Part shown: positions 1 through 7,884 of the stretch, piece by piece
Position numbering within the stretch: the stretch's first letter is position 1
Layout of the letters: each line of letters starts with the position of its first letter
Source: G041228335 sp964580905
GTDB taxonomy: Bacteria; Pseudomonadota; Alphaproteobacteria; Puniceispirillales; UBA1172
Direction: 5' to 3'
Assembly (NCBI GenBank): GCA_964580905.1
Contig: CAZOLR010000006.1
Coordinates: forward strand, 1 to 64,000
Length of the DNA: 64,000 nt
Notes under the pieces: model-generated
Seen by the model: only the letters and a program-made list of their open reading frames with translations
Told to the model about the DNA's origin: nothing
The model's database searches: none
Program-made: the position numbers and the translations under genes

Positions 1-663
1 GACAGCGTGGCGTCGTCGTATGATATCATGAACGATGTCATGAGCCTTGGTATCCACCGCCGCTGGAAAGATAGTCTCATCCGGCTTATTTCCCCCACTG
101 CTGACCAGCATCTCGTCGATCTTGCGGGCGGAACGGGGGATATTTCCGCGCGTTTTCTCAAAGCCGGCGGCGGTTCCGCCACTATTGTCGATATCAATAC
201 CGAAATGATGGCCGCCGGACGCAAACGGGCTGATCTTGCCCGCCTCAACCATCTTTCATGGGTAGCAGGTGATGCCCAGGCTATTCCGATTGCCGAAAAT
301 ACCGCCGATGTCGTCACCATTGCCTTCGGGCTACGTAACGTCACCGACCGTGATGCCGCGATTAGCGAAGCTTTTCGCATCCTGAAACCGGGCGGGCGGT
401 TTTTCTGTCTTGAATTCTCCCGGGTGAGATCACGCCCTCTGTCCTCTCTCTATGAGATCTGGAGCAACCTTCTGCCGGGCATGGGGCAGGTGATTGCCAA
501 TGATTCCGAAAGTTATCGGTATCTGGTTGAATCCATCCGCCGTTTCCCGCCTCAGGAAGACATCTCCGCCAAGTTTGCCGCTGCCGGTTTCTCACGGGTC
601 AAATGCCGCGATCTTTCCGGCGGAATTGCTGCCATCCACTGCGGCTGGAAGCTTGATCTATGA
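1..663 (+). CDS. ubiE: Demethylmenaquinone/ubiquinone C-methyltransferase UbiE (5' end outside window)
   Basis: SAM-dependent methyltransferase that C-methylates the benzoquinol (or menaquinol) ring in ubiquinone synthesis. The reading frame is open from base 1 and begins in the middle of the conserved DSVASSYDIMND block, so the true start lies upstream of the window; the GTG at 7 is not the start. SAM motif I is VDLAGGTGDIS, and the C-terminal GGIAAIHCGWK block is the usual UbiE signature. The 220 visible residues lack roughly the first 20-40. The stop overlaps the ubiB start as ATGA, so the two are translationally coupled. Confidence 0.95.
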   Translation, partial: DSVASSYDIMNDVMSLGIHRRWKDSLIRLISPTADQHLVDLAGGTGDISARFLKAGGGSATIVDINTEMMAAGRKRADLARLNHLSWVAGDAQAIPIAENTADVVTIAFGLRNVTDRDAAISEAFRILKPGGRFFCLEFSRVRSRPLSSLYEIWSNLLPGMGQVIANDSESYRYLVESIRRFPPQEDISAKFAAAGFSRVKCRDLSGGIAAIHCGWKLDL

Positions 664-2174
664 CGATACTCCTGCGCCTGCCTGTTGTTCTTCTGGTCCT
701 GGCCCGGGGCGGTATTCTCGGCCACCTTGTCCGCACCGGCATCTTACCGGGATGGCTTGCCGGGTTTTTCCGCAGCCTCGATAGTGTCTTCAGCTGGGGG
801 CGCCGTGATCGTCCCGGCATCGCCCTTGCCCGCGCCCTCTCACGGCTTGGTCCGGGTTTCATCAAATTCGGTCAGGCCCTTTCAACCCGGGCTGACCTGA
901 TCGGCGCCGAGACGGCCGCCGACCTTGCCACCCTACAGGACAGGCTGCCCCCGTTCTCCCCGGCGCTGGCACGACAGTTGATCTCAAAAGAACTCGATCA
1001 GCCTCTTGAGAGCGTCTTTGCCACTTTTGAGGATACCCCCGTGGCGGCGGCCTCCATCGCCCAGGTTCATTTTGCCACGCTCACGGATGGACGTGAGGTG
1101 GCGGTCAAAATTCTGCGGCCCGGAATCCGCCGCCGGGTGGAAAAGGATATCCGGTTTTTCCGCGCGATGGCCGGGTTTGTCGAACTGATCGCCCCTGCCA
1201 CGCGCCGGCTCCGGCTTGTTCACGCCGTTGATCAGTTTGCCTATATCTCTGATATCGAACTTGATCTCAGGCTCGAAGGGGCGGCGGCTGGTAAACTTGC
1301 CGACAATCACCACAAAGATGACGGCATCCACGTGCCATGGATCGAATGGAAACTCACCACCGAACACATGCTGGTGATGGAACGCATCGAGGGCACCCGG
1401 ATTGACGACCGGGAGGCTTTAAAGGCCGCCGGCCACGATATCGATACCATCACCAGAACAGCGGCGCGGTGCTTTTTCGTTCAGGTCTTCAGGGACGGGT
1501 ATTTCCATGCCGACATGCATCCCGGGAATATCTTCATTCGTGATGATGGCGTTCTTGTTCCCATCGATTTCGGGATCATGGGTGATCTCAGCCTTCCGGA
1601 CCGGCTGTTTCTTGCCCGTCTTCTCAATGCCATGCTGGACCGCGACTATTCTCAGGTGGCCAGCCTCCATGCCGAAGCCGGAATGATCAGCCCGGCGGTA
1701 TCACGCGAAGGTTTCGCCCAGGCGGTGCGTGCCGTCACCGAACCTGTCATGGACAAACCCATGGGGGACGTTTCCCTCGGCACGGTACTCGGCCAGATCT
1801 TCGGCCTGGCCCGCCGGTTTGATATTTCGGTCCAGCCGCAGTTCACCTTGCTTCAGAAAACGATGGTCATGGCCGAAGGCGTGGGCCGCCAGCTCAACCC
1901 TGATGCCAATATGTGGCCTCTTGCCCGTGACCTTGCCGAAGACTGGGCACGCAGCCAGCAAAGCCTCTCAAGCCAGTTGAGCGAGATCGCAGATAAAGCC
2001 CTGCTGCTTGGTCTGCGCCTTCCGGACCTCCTGGACAAAGCGGAAAAGGCCCTTGACCGGCTTGCCGCCTCCCCGCCGGAACATTCCTCGATACATCCGT
2101 CCCCCCGCCCCGGCCTTCCCTGGGGCTGGCTGGGAATTATTGCTGGCATTGTGATATTATTTCACATATTATGA
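660..2174 (+). CDS. ubiB: UbiB-family atypical kinase/ATPase for ubiquinone synthesis
   Basis: ABC1/ADCK-type protein-kinase-like ATPase that supports ubiquinone synthesis at the inner membrane. Visible motifs in its 504 residues: the family-specific KFGQ loop (FIKFGQALSTRADLI), an alanine-rich nucleotide loop (AAASIAQVH), the VAVKILRPG lysine, the catalytic-loop equivalent FHADMHPGNIFI and the metal-binding DFG (PIDFGIMGDL). The last ~20 residues form a hydrophobic C-terminal membrane anchor, as in E. coli UbiB. It starts inside the ubiE stop (4-bp overlap). Confidence 0.95.
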   Translation: MTILLRLPVVLLVLARGGILGHLVRTGILPGWLAGFFRSLDSVFSWGRRDRPGIALARALSRLGPGFIKFGQALSTRADLIGAETAADLATLQDRLPPFSPALARQLISKELDQPLESVFATFEDTPVAAASIAQVHFATLTDGREVAVKILRPGIRRRVEKDIRFFRAMAGFVELIAPATRRLRLVHAVDQFAYISDIELDLRLEGAAAGKLADNHHKDDGIHVPWIEWKLTTEHMLVMERIEGTRIDDREALKAAGHDIDTITRTAARCFFVQVFRDGYFHADMHPGNIFIRDDGVLVPIDFGIMGDLSLPDRLFLARLLNAMLDRDYSQVASLHAEAGMISPAVSREGFAQAVRAVTEPVMDKPMGDVSLGTVLGQIFGLARRFDISVQPQFTLLQKTMVMAEGVGRQLNPDANMWPLARDLAEDWARSQQSLSSQLSEIADKALLLGLRLPDLLDKAEKALDRLAASPPEHSSIHPSPRPGLPWGWLGIIAGIVILFHIL

Positions 2175-2189
2175 ATGTTGAAATTAATC

Positions 2190-2210
2190 ATATTCACAAT
2201 TTGTGAATAT
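2190..2210. promoter_or_regulatory. Perfect 21-bp palindrome upstream of coaBC (candidate operator)
   Basis: Two 10-bp arms, ATATTCACAA and TTGTGAATAT, are exact reverse complements around a single T. The site lies in the 104-bp AT-rich gap between ubiB and coaBC, about 70 bp before the coaBC start. Without a loop or U-tract it does not look like a terminator. The downstream protein carries its own N-terminal helix-turn-helix, so autoregulation is an attractive inference. I could not place a convincing -35/-10 pair in this gap. Confidence 0.5.
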
Positions 2211-2278
2211 TTAGTTGAAAAATTGATTTTCCCGGAATTTTATTCTACCGGGCAATCTATCGGATAACTGGCGGGATA

Positions 2279-3739
2279 ATGGATATTGATCGCATCATTG
2301 ACGCGCTGGGCGGCACTTCACAGGTCCAGATTCTGCTTGGGGTCGGGCCAAGCGCGGTCAGCAATTACCGTGTCAGGGGCAGTTTCCCTGAATATGCCCG
2401 GGTCAGGATCTGGCAGGCGCTCAAAGCCAAGGGTATTCATGTCGACCCGGAAACCCTTGAGATAAACGATCCGTCTGAAAAACAGCCCTCAAAAAACCTG
2501 TCACCTGAGGCTTTGATAACGGGGATGCCTCCCCATGTGCCCCTGGCAGACGGGCCATCGGTTCTGCTGATCATCACCGGCGGTATCGCCGCCTATAAGG
2601 CGCTGGAGCTGATCCGCCGGATGCGTGACCGCAACTGGCGGGTCCGCTGTATTCTGACCAAAGGGGGGAGCCAGTTCATCACCCCGCTTTCGGTCAGCTC
2701 TTTGTCGGGCGAGAAAACCTATACCGATCTGTTTTCTCTCACCGATGAAGCTGAGATGGGGCATATCCGGCTGGCGCGTGATGCGGATCTGGTGATGGTT
2801 GCCCCGGCCACGGCCCATTTTCTCAGCCGGATGGCCCATGGCATGGCTGATGATCTTGCCACCACCGCTGTTCTGGCGACCGGTGCACCTGTTCTGCTCG
2901 CTCCGGCCATGAACCCTTTTATGTGGGCAAACCCGGCAACACAGGCAAATATCGCAACCCTTCGCAACCGTGGCGTTCGTTTCTGCGGGCCGGACAGCGG
3001 TGATATGGCCTGCGGCGAAGATGGTGCCGGACGTCTGGCGGAGACAGACGCTATCCTCAACATGGCCGAAACCATGTTGCCGGGGCAAGGGCGGCTTGCC
3101 GGGCGTCGTGCGCTGGTGACGTCAGGCCCCACCCATGAGCCGATTGACGGGGTGCGCTACATTGCTAATCATTCCTCAGGCAAGCAGGGTCATGCCATAG
3201 CCTCAGCGCTGGCAAGAGAGGGCGCAAAGGTGACACTCATCACCGGCCCGGTGCAGGAGCCGCCTCCCCGGGGTGTGCAGACCGTGGCCGTGACCACCGC
3301 CGGAGAAATGCTCACCGCCACGCTTGCTGTTCTGCCCTGTGATATCGCTGTCTGCGCCGCCGCGGTGGCGGACTGGTCCGTTGATGGCGCCGGTATGCAA
3401 AAAATCAAGAAGACCGACGGCAAACCACCAAGCCTCACCTTCAGGGAGAATCCCGATATTCTGGCCACGATCAGCCAGCATGCCGCGCGGCCACGTCTTG
3501 TCATCGGCTTTGCCGCCGAAACCGATCAGGTGGTGGATTACGCCGCCGCCAAACGCGCCCGAAAAGGCTGTGACTGGATCCTGGCCAATGACGTCGGCGC
3601 GTCTTCCGTTTTTGGTGCCGATGAGAACGAAATCCATTTCATCACCGAACAAGGGTCTCATCACTGGCCGCGGATGAGCAAGGCTGACGTGGCAAGCCAA
3701 CTGACCGAAGCGATTATCGAGGAGCTTAAACATGGCTGA
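2279..3739 (+). CDS. coaBC: Coenzyme A biosynthesis bifunctional protein CoaBC with extra N-terminal HTH domain
   Basis: Makes 4'-phosphopantetheine from phosphopantothenate: cysteine ligation (CoaB), then FMN-dependent decarboxylation (CoaC). Length is 486 residues against about 400 for the family. Residues 1-62 are an added Cro/YdaS-like helix-turn-helix (IIDALGGTSQVQILLGVGPS, then AVSNYRVRGSFPE). A linker of ~30 residues leads to CoaC from ~95, with PAMNPFMW and the clamp Cys245 in GDMACGEDGAGRL. CoaB from ~270 has SGPTHEPIDGVRYIANHSSG and KIKK at 375-378. An internal ATG at 2525 (Met83) could give a normal-length CoaBC but has only a weak ribosome-binding site. The frame is continuous and overlaps dut by 8 bp. 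Confidence 0.93.
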   Translation: MDIDRIIDALGGTSQVQILLGVGPSAVSNYRVRGSFPEYARVRIWQALKAKGIHVDPETLEINDPSEKQPSKNLSPEALITGMPPHVPLADGPSVLLIITGGIAAYKALELIRRMRDRNWRVRCILTKGGSQFITPLSVSSLSGEKTYTDLFSLTDEAEMGHIRLARDADLVMVAPATAHFLSRMAHGMADDLATTAVLATGAPVLLAPAMNPFMWANPATQANIATLRNRGVRFCGPDSGDMACGEDGAGRLAETDAILNMAETMLPGQGRLAGRRALVTSGPTHEPIDGVRYIANHSSGKQGHAIASALAREGAKVTLITGPVQEPPPRGVQTVAVTTAGEMLTATLAVLPCDIAVCAAAVADWSVDGAGMQKIKKTDGKPPSLTFRENPDILATISQHAARPRLVIGFAAETDQVVDYAAAKRARKGCDWILANDVGASSVFGADENEIHFITEQGSHHWPRMSKADVASQLTEAIIEELKHG

Positions 3740-4181
3740 TCTCCATCTTCCGGTGCAGCGCCTTCCCCATGCCGAAGGGCTGGACCTCCCCCGCTATGAA
3801 ACCGATGGTGCCGCCGGAATGGACCTGATGGCGGCTGTTTCCGATACGCTGACACTGGCACCATCTGAACGGGCCGCGGTCCCGACCGGACTTGCCGTTG
3901 CCATCCCCGAAGGATACGAAGCTCAGGTGCGACCAAGATCAGGGCTTGCGTTCCGGCATGGCCTGACCATTTTGAACGCCCCCGGCACGATCGACAGCGA
4001 TTACCGCGGCGAGATCAAGGTTCTGCTGATCAATCTTGGTGCTGATCCTGTTCGCATCGAACGCGGCATGCGGATTGCGCAGATGGTGCTTGCCCCTGTA
4101 TGCCGGGCCTCGCTAGACTTGGTCCATACGCTGGATGAGACCGGACGTGGCGATGGCGGTTTCGGCTCAACCGGCCGGTAA
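3732..4181 (+). CDS. dut: Deoxyuridine 5'-triphosphate nucleotidohydrolase
   Basis: Trimeric dUTPase that hydrolyses dUTP to dUMP, keeping uracil out of DNA and feeding thymidylate synthesis. All five family motifs are present in 149 residues: AAGMDLMA, RPRSGLAFRHG, the LNAPGTIDSDYRGEIKVLL block with the catalytic Asp, RGMRIAQMVLAP, and the C-terminal GDGGFGSTGR lid. The start overlaps the end of coaBC by 8 bp. coaBC-dut adjacency is widespread in Proteobacteria. Confidence 0.97.
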   Translation: MADLHLPVQRLPHAEGLDLPRYETDGAAGMDLMAAVSDTLTLAPSERAAVPTGLAVAIPEGYEAQVRPRSGLAFRHGLTILNAPGTIDSDYRGEIKVLLINLGADPVRIERGMRIAQMVLAPVCRASLDLVHTLDETGRGDGGFGSTGR

Positions 4182-4202
4182 CTAAAGATCCGGTGCAGAA
4201 AC

Positions 4203-4973
4203 ATGCTTGATGACGACCAGCTTACCCGTTACGCCCGCCAGGTTATCCTGCCCGAATTCGGGGAAGACACTCAGGAAAGATTGCTGTCCTCTTCTGTGCT
4301 CGTGATCGGGGCAGGAGGACTTGGCGCACCACTTATTCAGTATCTTGCCGCCGCGGGTATCGGGCGGCTCCGAATCGTCGATGACGACGAGGTGGAACTG
4401 ACAAATCTTAACAGGCAGGTGACACATACCACGTCACGGATTGGCACCGCAAAAGCGGCATCCGCTGCCACCATGGCCCAAGAGCTCAACCCGGGATGTC
4501 TGGTTGAGCCTGTTATCGGCCGGTTCACTGCCGATACAGCGGCAGAACTCATCGCCGGAGCAGATGTTATCGCCGATTGCAGCGATACGCCCGAAACACG
4601 GTATCTGGTCAACGCTATGGCGCATCAGAAAGGTGTGCCTGTGGTGTTCGGCGGTGCCGTTCGCATGGAGGGACAGATCACTACCTTTGCCAGCGGCCGC
4701 GACCGTTCCTCGCCCTGCTTTCGCTGTGTTTTTCCGGAGACTGCCGGCCACGATCTCGCCCCCCGGTGCAGTGAGGCCGGCATTCTCGGCCCTGTCACCG
4801 GCGTGATCGGCACGATGATGGCCATGGAAGTGTTGAAACAATGCCTGTTGCCCCGGACCCCGCTGGGGGAAGGACTGGTGGGCAGATTACTTCTCTATGA
4901 TGCCCGCGGGCAGACTTTCATGCCGATCAAGATCAGCCCCAGGCCGGACTGTCCCCTGTGCGGACAGCGCTGA
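4203..4973 (+). CDS. moeB: MoeB/ThiF/HesA-family sulfur-carrier adenylyltransferase
   Basis: E1-like enzyme that adenylates the C-terminal Gly-Gly of MoaD/ThiS-type sulfur carriers. The nucleotide-binding block is VLVIGAGGLGAPLIQYLAAAG, followed by DDDEVELTNLNRQ with the expected Asp/Arg residues. Two zinc CxxC pairs are present (CFRC and CPLC at the C-terminus). At 256 residues it lacks the rhodanese domain of longer homologues. Nothing nearby separates a molybdopterin role (MoeB) from thiamine (ThiF), so the symbol is provisional. Last gene of the leading + block. Confidence 0.85.
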   Translation: MLDDDQLTRYARQVILPEFGEDTQERLLSSSVLVIGAGGLGAPLIQYLAAAGIGRLRIVDDDEVELTNLNRQVTHTTSRIGTAKAASAATMAQELNPGCLVEPVIGRFTADTAAELIAGADVIADCSDTPETRYLVNAMAHQKGVPVVFGGAVRMEGQITTFASGRDRSSPCFRCVFPETAGHDLAPRCSEAGILGPVTGVIGTMMAMEVLKQCLLPRTPLGEGLVGRLLLYDARGQTFMPIKISPRPDCPLCGQR

Positions 4974-4980
4974 GACCGGA

Positions 4981-5964
4981 TTAAATCATCACTTCGATCA
5001 CGCGATCAGGCGGGGTGTGCCCGTCGATAAACGTCTGCACGTTGATAATGACTTTCTCCCCCATGCTGAGCCGGCCTTCGATGGTCGCCGAACCGATATG
5101 CGGCAGGAGCACAACATTCTTCAGCTCAAGCAAGGTCGGATGGATTTGAGGCTCTTTTTCATAAACATCAAGTCCGGCCCCGGCAATGCGGCGCACCTTG
5201 AGCAATTCGGCCAGCGCAGCTTCATCAATCACTTCACCACGTGAAGTGTTCACCAGATAGGCATGGGGCTGCATCATCTCAAGCTTTTCACGACTGAGAA
5301 GATGATGGGTGGATTCGGTATGCGGGCAGTTGACCGAGATGATATCCATCCGGGCCATCATCTGACCGAGATCATCCCAGTGTGTTGCCTCAAGTTCCTG
5401 CTCGATCTCCGCATGAACCGGACGGCGGTTGTGATAATGGATCGACATGCCAAAACCGCGGGCCCGCCTTGCGATGGCCTGGCCGATTCGTCCCATACCG
5501 ATAATGCCAAGCCTTTTGCCGTTGATACGGTGGCCGAGCATCCCTGTCGGCGCCCACCCTGTCCAGTTGCCTTCCCGCAGGAGCGCGTTTCCTTCCGCGA
5601 TCCGGCGTGGCACGGAAAGGATCAGCGCGAGCGCCACATCGGCGGTATCTTCGGTGAGGACGCCGGGTGTGTTGGTGACAGTAATACCCGCCTCACGCGC
5701 CGCTTTGAGATCAATATGGTCAACCCCTGTGCCGAAGGAAGCGATAAGCTTTAATCTGGAGCCCGCCGCCTTGATGATTTCTGCGTCTATGCGGTCCGTC
5801 ACGGTCGGCACCAGAACTTCGGCCCGGCCGACAGCCTCTTTCATCTGCTCACGGCTGAACGGCACATCGCTGCTGTTAAGCTCGGCGCTGAACAGCTCCC
5901 GCATACGTGTTTCCACCGAATCGGGAAGTTTCCGGGTCAGGATAACATGAGGTTTGCTTGTCAT
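4981..5964 (-). CDS. D-isomer 2-hydroxyacid dehydrogenase (glyoxylate/hydroxypyruvate reductase type)
   Basis: NAD(P)H-dependent reductase of short 2-keto acids. The Rossmann motif is LGIIGMGRIGQAIARRARGFGM, the nicotinamide region NTSRGEVIDEAAL holds the catalytic Arg of the TSRG block, and the acid-base His is in LLPHIGSAT. Length (327 residues) and sequence fit the GyaR-like branch, but the substrate cannot be fixed from sequence. It converges on moeB with only 7 bp between the stops. The 198 bp upstream separate it from the divergent SH3 gene. Confidence 0.88.
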   Translation of the reverse strand: MTSKPHVILTRKLPDSVETRMRELFSAELNSSDVPFSREQMKEAVGRAEVLVPTVTDRIDAEIIKAAGSRLKLIASFGTGVDHIDLKAAREAGITVTNTPGVLTEDTADVALALILSVPRRIAEGNALLREGNWTGWAPTGMLGHRINGKRLGIIGMGRIGQAIARRARGFGMSIHYHNRRPVHAEIEQELEATHWDDLGQMMARMDIISVNCPHTESTHHLLSREKLEMMQPHAYLVNTSRGEVIDEAALAELLKVRRIAGAGLDVYEKEPQIHPTLLELKNVVLLPHIGSATIEGRLSMGEKVIINVQTFIDGHTPPDRVIEVMI

Positions 5965-6162
5965 GATTGCACTGCTCTCTTGACTGTTTGTCAGGAACCT
6001 GAATTCATCTGGTTTGATGCCATACGGCTACCATCACCATGCGCAAATGTCCACAATGAAACTCTGCCCTTCAGAATGCCTTTACGCGGGCAAGACGCCT
6101 ATCACTTCAGGCAGATCAACCAGGGCTAGGCTTCTGATCAGATTATATGGTAGATTTCCAGC

Positions 6163-6669
6163 ATGATGATGTCCCGCTTTCTTTTGGTTGTGATTGCCAT
6201 GATTCTGCCGCTCAGTCTCGGTCTGGCGCAGGAAAACAGAATCTCTGTCCGCGGCTCTAATCTTGAAATTCCCCGCTTTGTCACGCTCAAAACCAATACG
6301 GTGAACATGCGCACAGGCCCGGGGCGTGAATACCCCATTCTGTGGGAATACAAACGACGCGGGCTGCCGCTCAAGGTCATCGCCGAATTTGACACCTGGC
6401 GGAAGGTCACGGACCACGAAGGCACCACGGGCTGGATGCATGTCAGCACCCTTTCGATCAAGAGGATAGCCCTGGTCAGGGACACCACGGCCAGGATACA
6501 TGATAATCCTGAAGATCAGGCGCAGGTGCTTGCTGTCGCCGAACGCGGCGTCTTGCTTGAGATTGAACAATGCCAGCCCCAATGGTGCAGAATAACGGCC
6601 AGAAATGTTAAAGGATGGATTGCCCGCCCCTCGATATGGGGTGTTCTTGATGACGAAATTCTCGATTGA
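6163..6669 (+). CDS. Exported protein with bacterial SH3 domains
   Basis: 168 residues. The N-terminus is a Sec signal (MMMSRFLLVVIAMILPLSLG then LAQ, likely cleaved there). The remainder holds one clear bacterial SH3 unit (TNTVNMRTGPGREYPILWEY, then GLPLKVIAEFDTWRKV, ending at TTGWMHVS) and a second, more diverged unit ending at GWIARPSIWG. Such domains bind peptidoglycan or mediate envelope contacts, so a periplasmic role is likely; the partner is unknown. Three consecutive ATG codons at 6163-6171 leave the exact start open. It faces irr tail to tail across 100 bp. Confidence 0.8.
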   Translation: MMMSRFLLVVIAMILPLSLGLAQENRISVRGSNLEIPRFVTLKTNTVNMRTGPGREYPILWEYKRRGLPLKVIAEFDTWRKVTDHEGTTGWMHVSTLSIKRIALVRDTTARIHDNPEDQAQVLAVAERGVLLEIEQCQPQWCRITARNVKGWIARPSIWGVLDDEILD

Positions 6670-6769
6670 ATTTCCACCGGCCCGCACCATCCCTGCCGTA
6701 AAGAAAAGATGATCACTCCGATCCGGTATCAGGCTGGTAAAGAATTTTAACGTTGCAGGATGGGCGGAA

Positions 6770-7168
6770 TTACTTCAGCCGGATGACCACATCAATGCGC
6801 TCAATCTGCTGGCCGTCAGGGGCAGTCGGGACTTTCTTGAACTCAATCGCATCACCGGGAATATCAATGAGCGCATTGCTTTCAGAATCAAAGAAATGGT
6901 GGTGATGATCACGGTTGCTGTCAAAATAAGTCACGCTGTCGTCAAGTTTGATATCACGCAGGAGGCCAACTTCAGCAAACTGATTGAGGGTATTGTATAT
7001 CGTGGCAAGAGACATGTTTTCTCCACGTGCTGCCACTTCACATCTGAGCTGTTCTGCCGTCACATGGCGGTGTCCCTGATCAAATAAAAGAGAGGAAAGA
7101 ACAACACGCTGTCGTGTTGGTCTCAGATTATGTGCGCGAAGCAGATCGATGTAATTCTGTGTATTCAT
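6770..7168 (-). CDS. irr: Fur-superfamily iron response regulator Irr
   Basis: Alphaproteobacterial Fur-family regulator that senses iron through haem status and controls haem and iron genes. In its 132 residues the winged helix is NLRPTRQRVVLSSLLFDQGHRHVTAEQL with recognition segment MSLATIYNTLNQFAEVGLL. The His cluster DHHHHFF and C-terminal ALIDIPGDAIEFKKVP match Irr rather than Fur: there is no CxxC zinc pair and no N-terminal haem-regulatory Cys-Pro motif. It is transcribed divergently from fabA, an arrangement I recall from other alphaproteobacteria. A strong promoter precedes it and is overlapped by a dyad. Confidence 0.88.
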   Translation of the reverse strand: MNTQNYIDLLRAHNLRPTRQRVVLSSLLFDQGHRHVTAEQLRCEVAARGENMSLATIYNTLNQFAEVGLLRDIKLDDSVTYFDSNRDHHHHFFDSESNALIDIPGDAIEFKKVPTAPDGQQIERIDVVIRLK

Positions 7169-7183
7169 TAAAAAAGATCTCTT

Positions 7184-7198
7184 TAATTGGAATAATTA
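7184..7198. promoter_or_regulatory. Dyad TAATT-GGAAT-AATTA over the irr -10/start (candidate Fur/Irr-type operator)
   Basis: 5-bp arms around a 5-bp centre, overlapping the last bases of the irr -10 box and the predicted start point. The position suits autorepression by Irr. The match to the published Irr ICE box is partial at best, so the assignment is inference from position. Confidence 0.35.
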
Positions 7199-7223
7199 TA
7201 TGCTGATATGCTTATTTTGTAAA
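7195..7223 (-). promoter_or_regulatory. Predicted sigma70 promoter of irr
   Basis: On the minus strand, TTTACA (7218-7223), 17 bp, then a perfect TATAAT (7195-7200). Transcription would start near 7188, about 20 nt before the irr ATG. This is the best match to the housekeeping consensus that I found in the window. Confidence 0.65.
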
Positions 7224-7258
7224 GGCGCAAGCCGTTGCTGACGGTGCAAAGTAATGGC

Positions 7259-7290
7259 TTTTCCTTCCCAGTCTGCTATGGTCAGGAAAA
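7259..7290 (+). promoter_or_regulatory. fabA upstream region: extended -10 box and inverted repeat
   Basis: TTTTCCT (7259-7265) and AGGAAAA (7284-7290) are exact reverse complements 18 bp apart. Between them lies an extended -10-like TGC-TATGGT ending at 7282, without a clear -35. A start near 7289 would give a ~22-nt leader to the ATG at 7311 and would exclude the upstream in-frame ATG at 7254. Confidence 0.3.
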
Positions 7291-7310
7291 CAGAGTATGT
7301 GGACAGATAC

Positions 7311-7829
7311 ATGACAGGTTTCACCAAAAAGAACAGCTACAGCTATGATGATCTGATTTCCTGCGCTAAAGGGGATATGTTTGGCCCGGGCAACCCGCAA
7401 CTGCCCATGCCGCCCATGCTGATGATGGACCGCATCACCACCATCAACGATACCGGGGGCAGCGAAGGTAAAGGCGAGATCATCGCCGAATTCGACATCA
7501 CCCCTGATAAATGGTTTTTCGACTGTCATTTCATCGGTGATCCGGTTATGCCCGGCTGCCTCGGGATGGATGGCCTGTGGCAACTGGTCGGGTTTTACCT
7601 CGGCTGGGCAGGCGGCACCGGCCGTGGACGCGCGCTGTCGGTGGGCGGGGTCAAATTCACCGGCCAGGTCCAGCCTTCGGCATCACTGGTCACGTTCAAA
7701 CTCGACATCAAGAGACTGATCATGCGCAAACTGATCATGGGCATTGCCGATGGTTCGGTACTTTGCGATGGTGAAACTGTTTTTGAGGCAACAGATATCA
7801 GGGTAGGGCTTTTCAAGGACGACGCCTGA
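7311..7829 (+). CDS. fabA: 3-hydroxyacyl-ACP dehydratase/isomerase FabA
   Basis: Dehydrates 3-hydroxydecanoyl-ACP and isomerises the trans-2 to the cis-3 double bond, the branch point to unsaturated fatty acids. The active-site His is in DCHFIGDPVMPG and the Asp in LGMDGLWQLVGFYLGW. From the ATG at 7311 (MTGFTKKNSYSYDDL) the protein is 172 residues, the same as E. coli FabA. An in-frame ATG at 7254 would add 19 residues with no family support. First gene of fabA-fabB-fabI, divergent from irr. Confidence 0.95.
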   Translation: MTGFTKKNSYSYDDLISCAKGDMFGPGNPQLPMPPMLMMDRITTINDTGGSEGKGEIIAEFDITPDKWFFDCHFIGDPVMPGCLGMDGLWQLVGFYLGWAGGTGRGRALSVGGVKFTGQVQPSASLVTFKLDIKRLIMRKLIMGIADGSVLCDGETVFEATDIRVGLFKDDA

Positions 7830-7884
7830 ACAAACAAAAGGGTTATCTGAACCGCCTATTGTAAGTCATAAGAAGGAGGCAAAC

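Noticed and set aside
2231..2252. Terminator after ubiB
   Set aside because: CCCGG/CCGGG arms exist, but they are short, the loop is 12 nt and no T-run follows.
5947..6162. Small + strand gene between the dehydrogenase and the SH3 gene
   Set aside because: A 60-codon frame exists but overlaps the dehydrogenase 5' end and has no motif or ribosome-binding site. The region looks like divergent upstream DNA.
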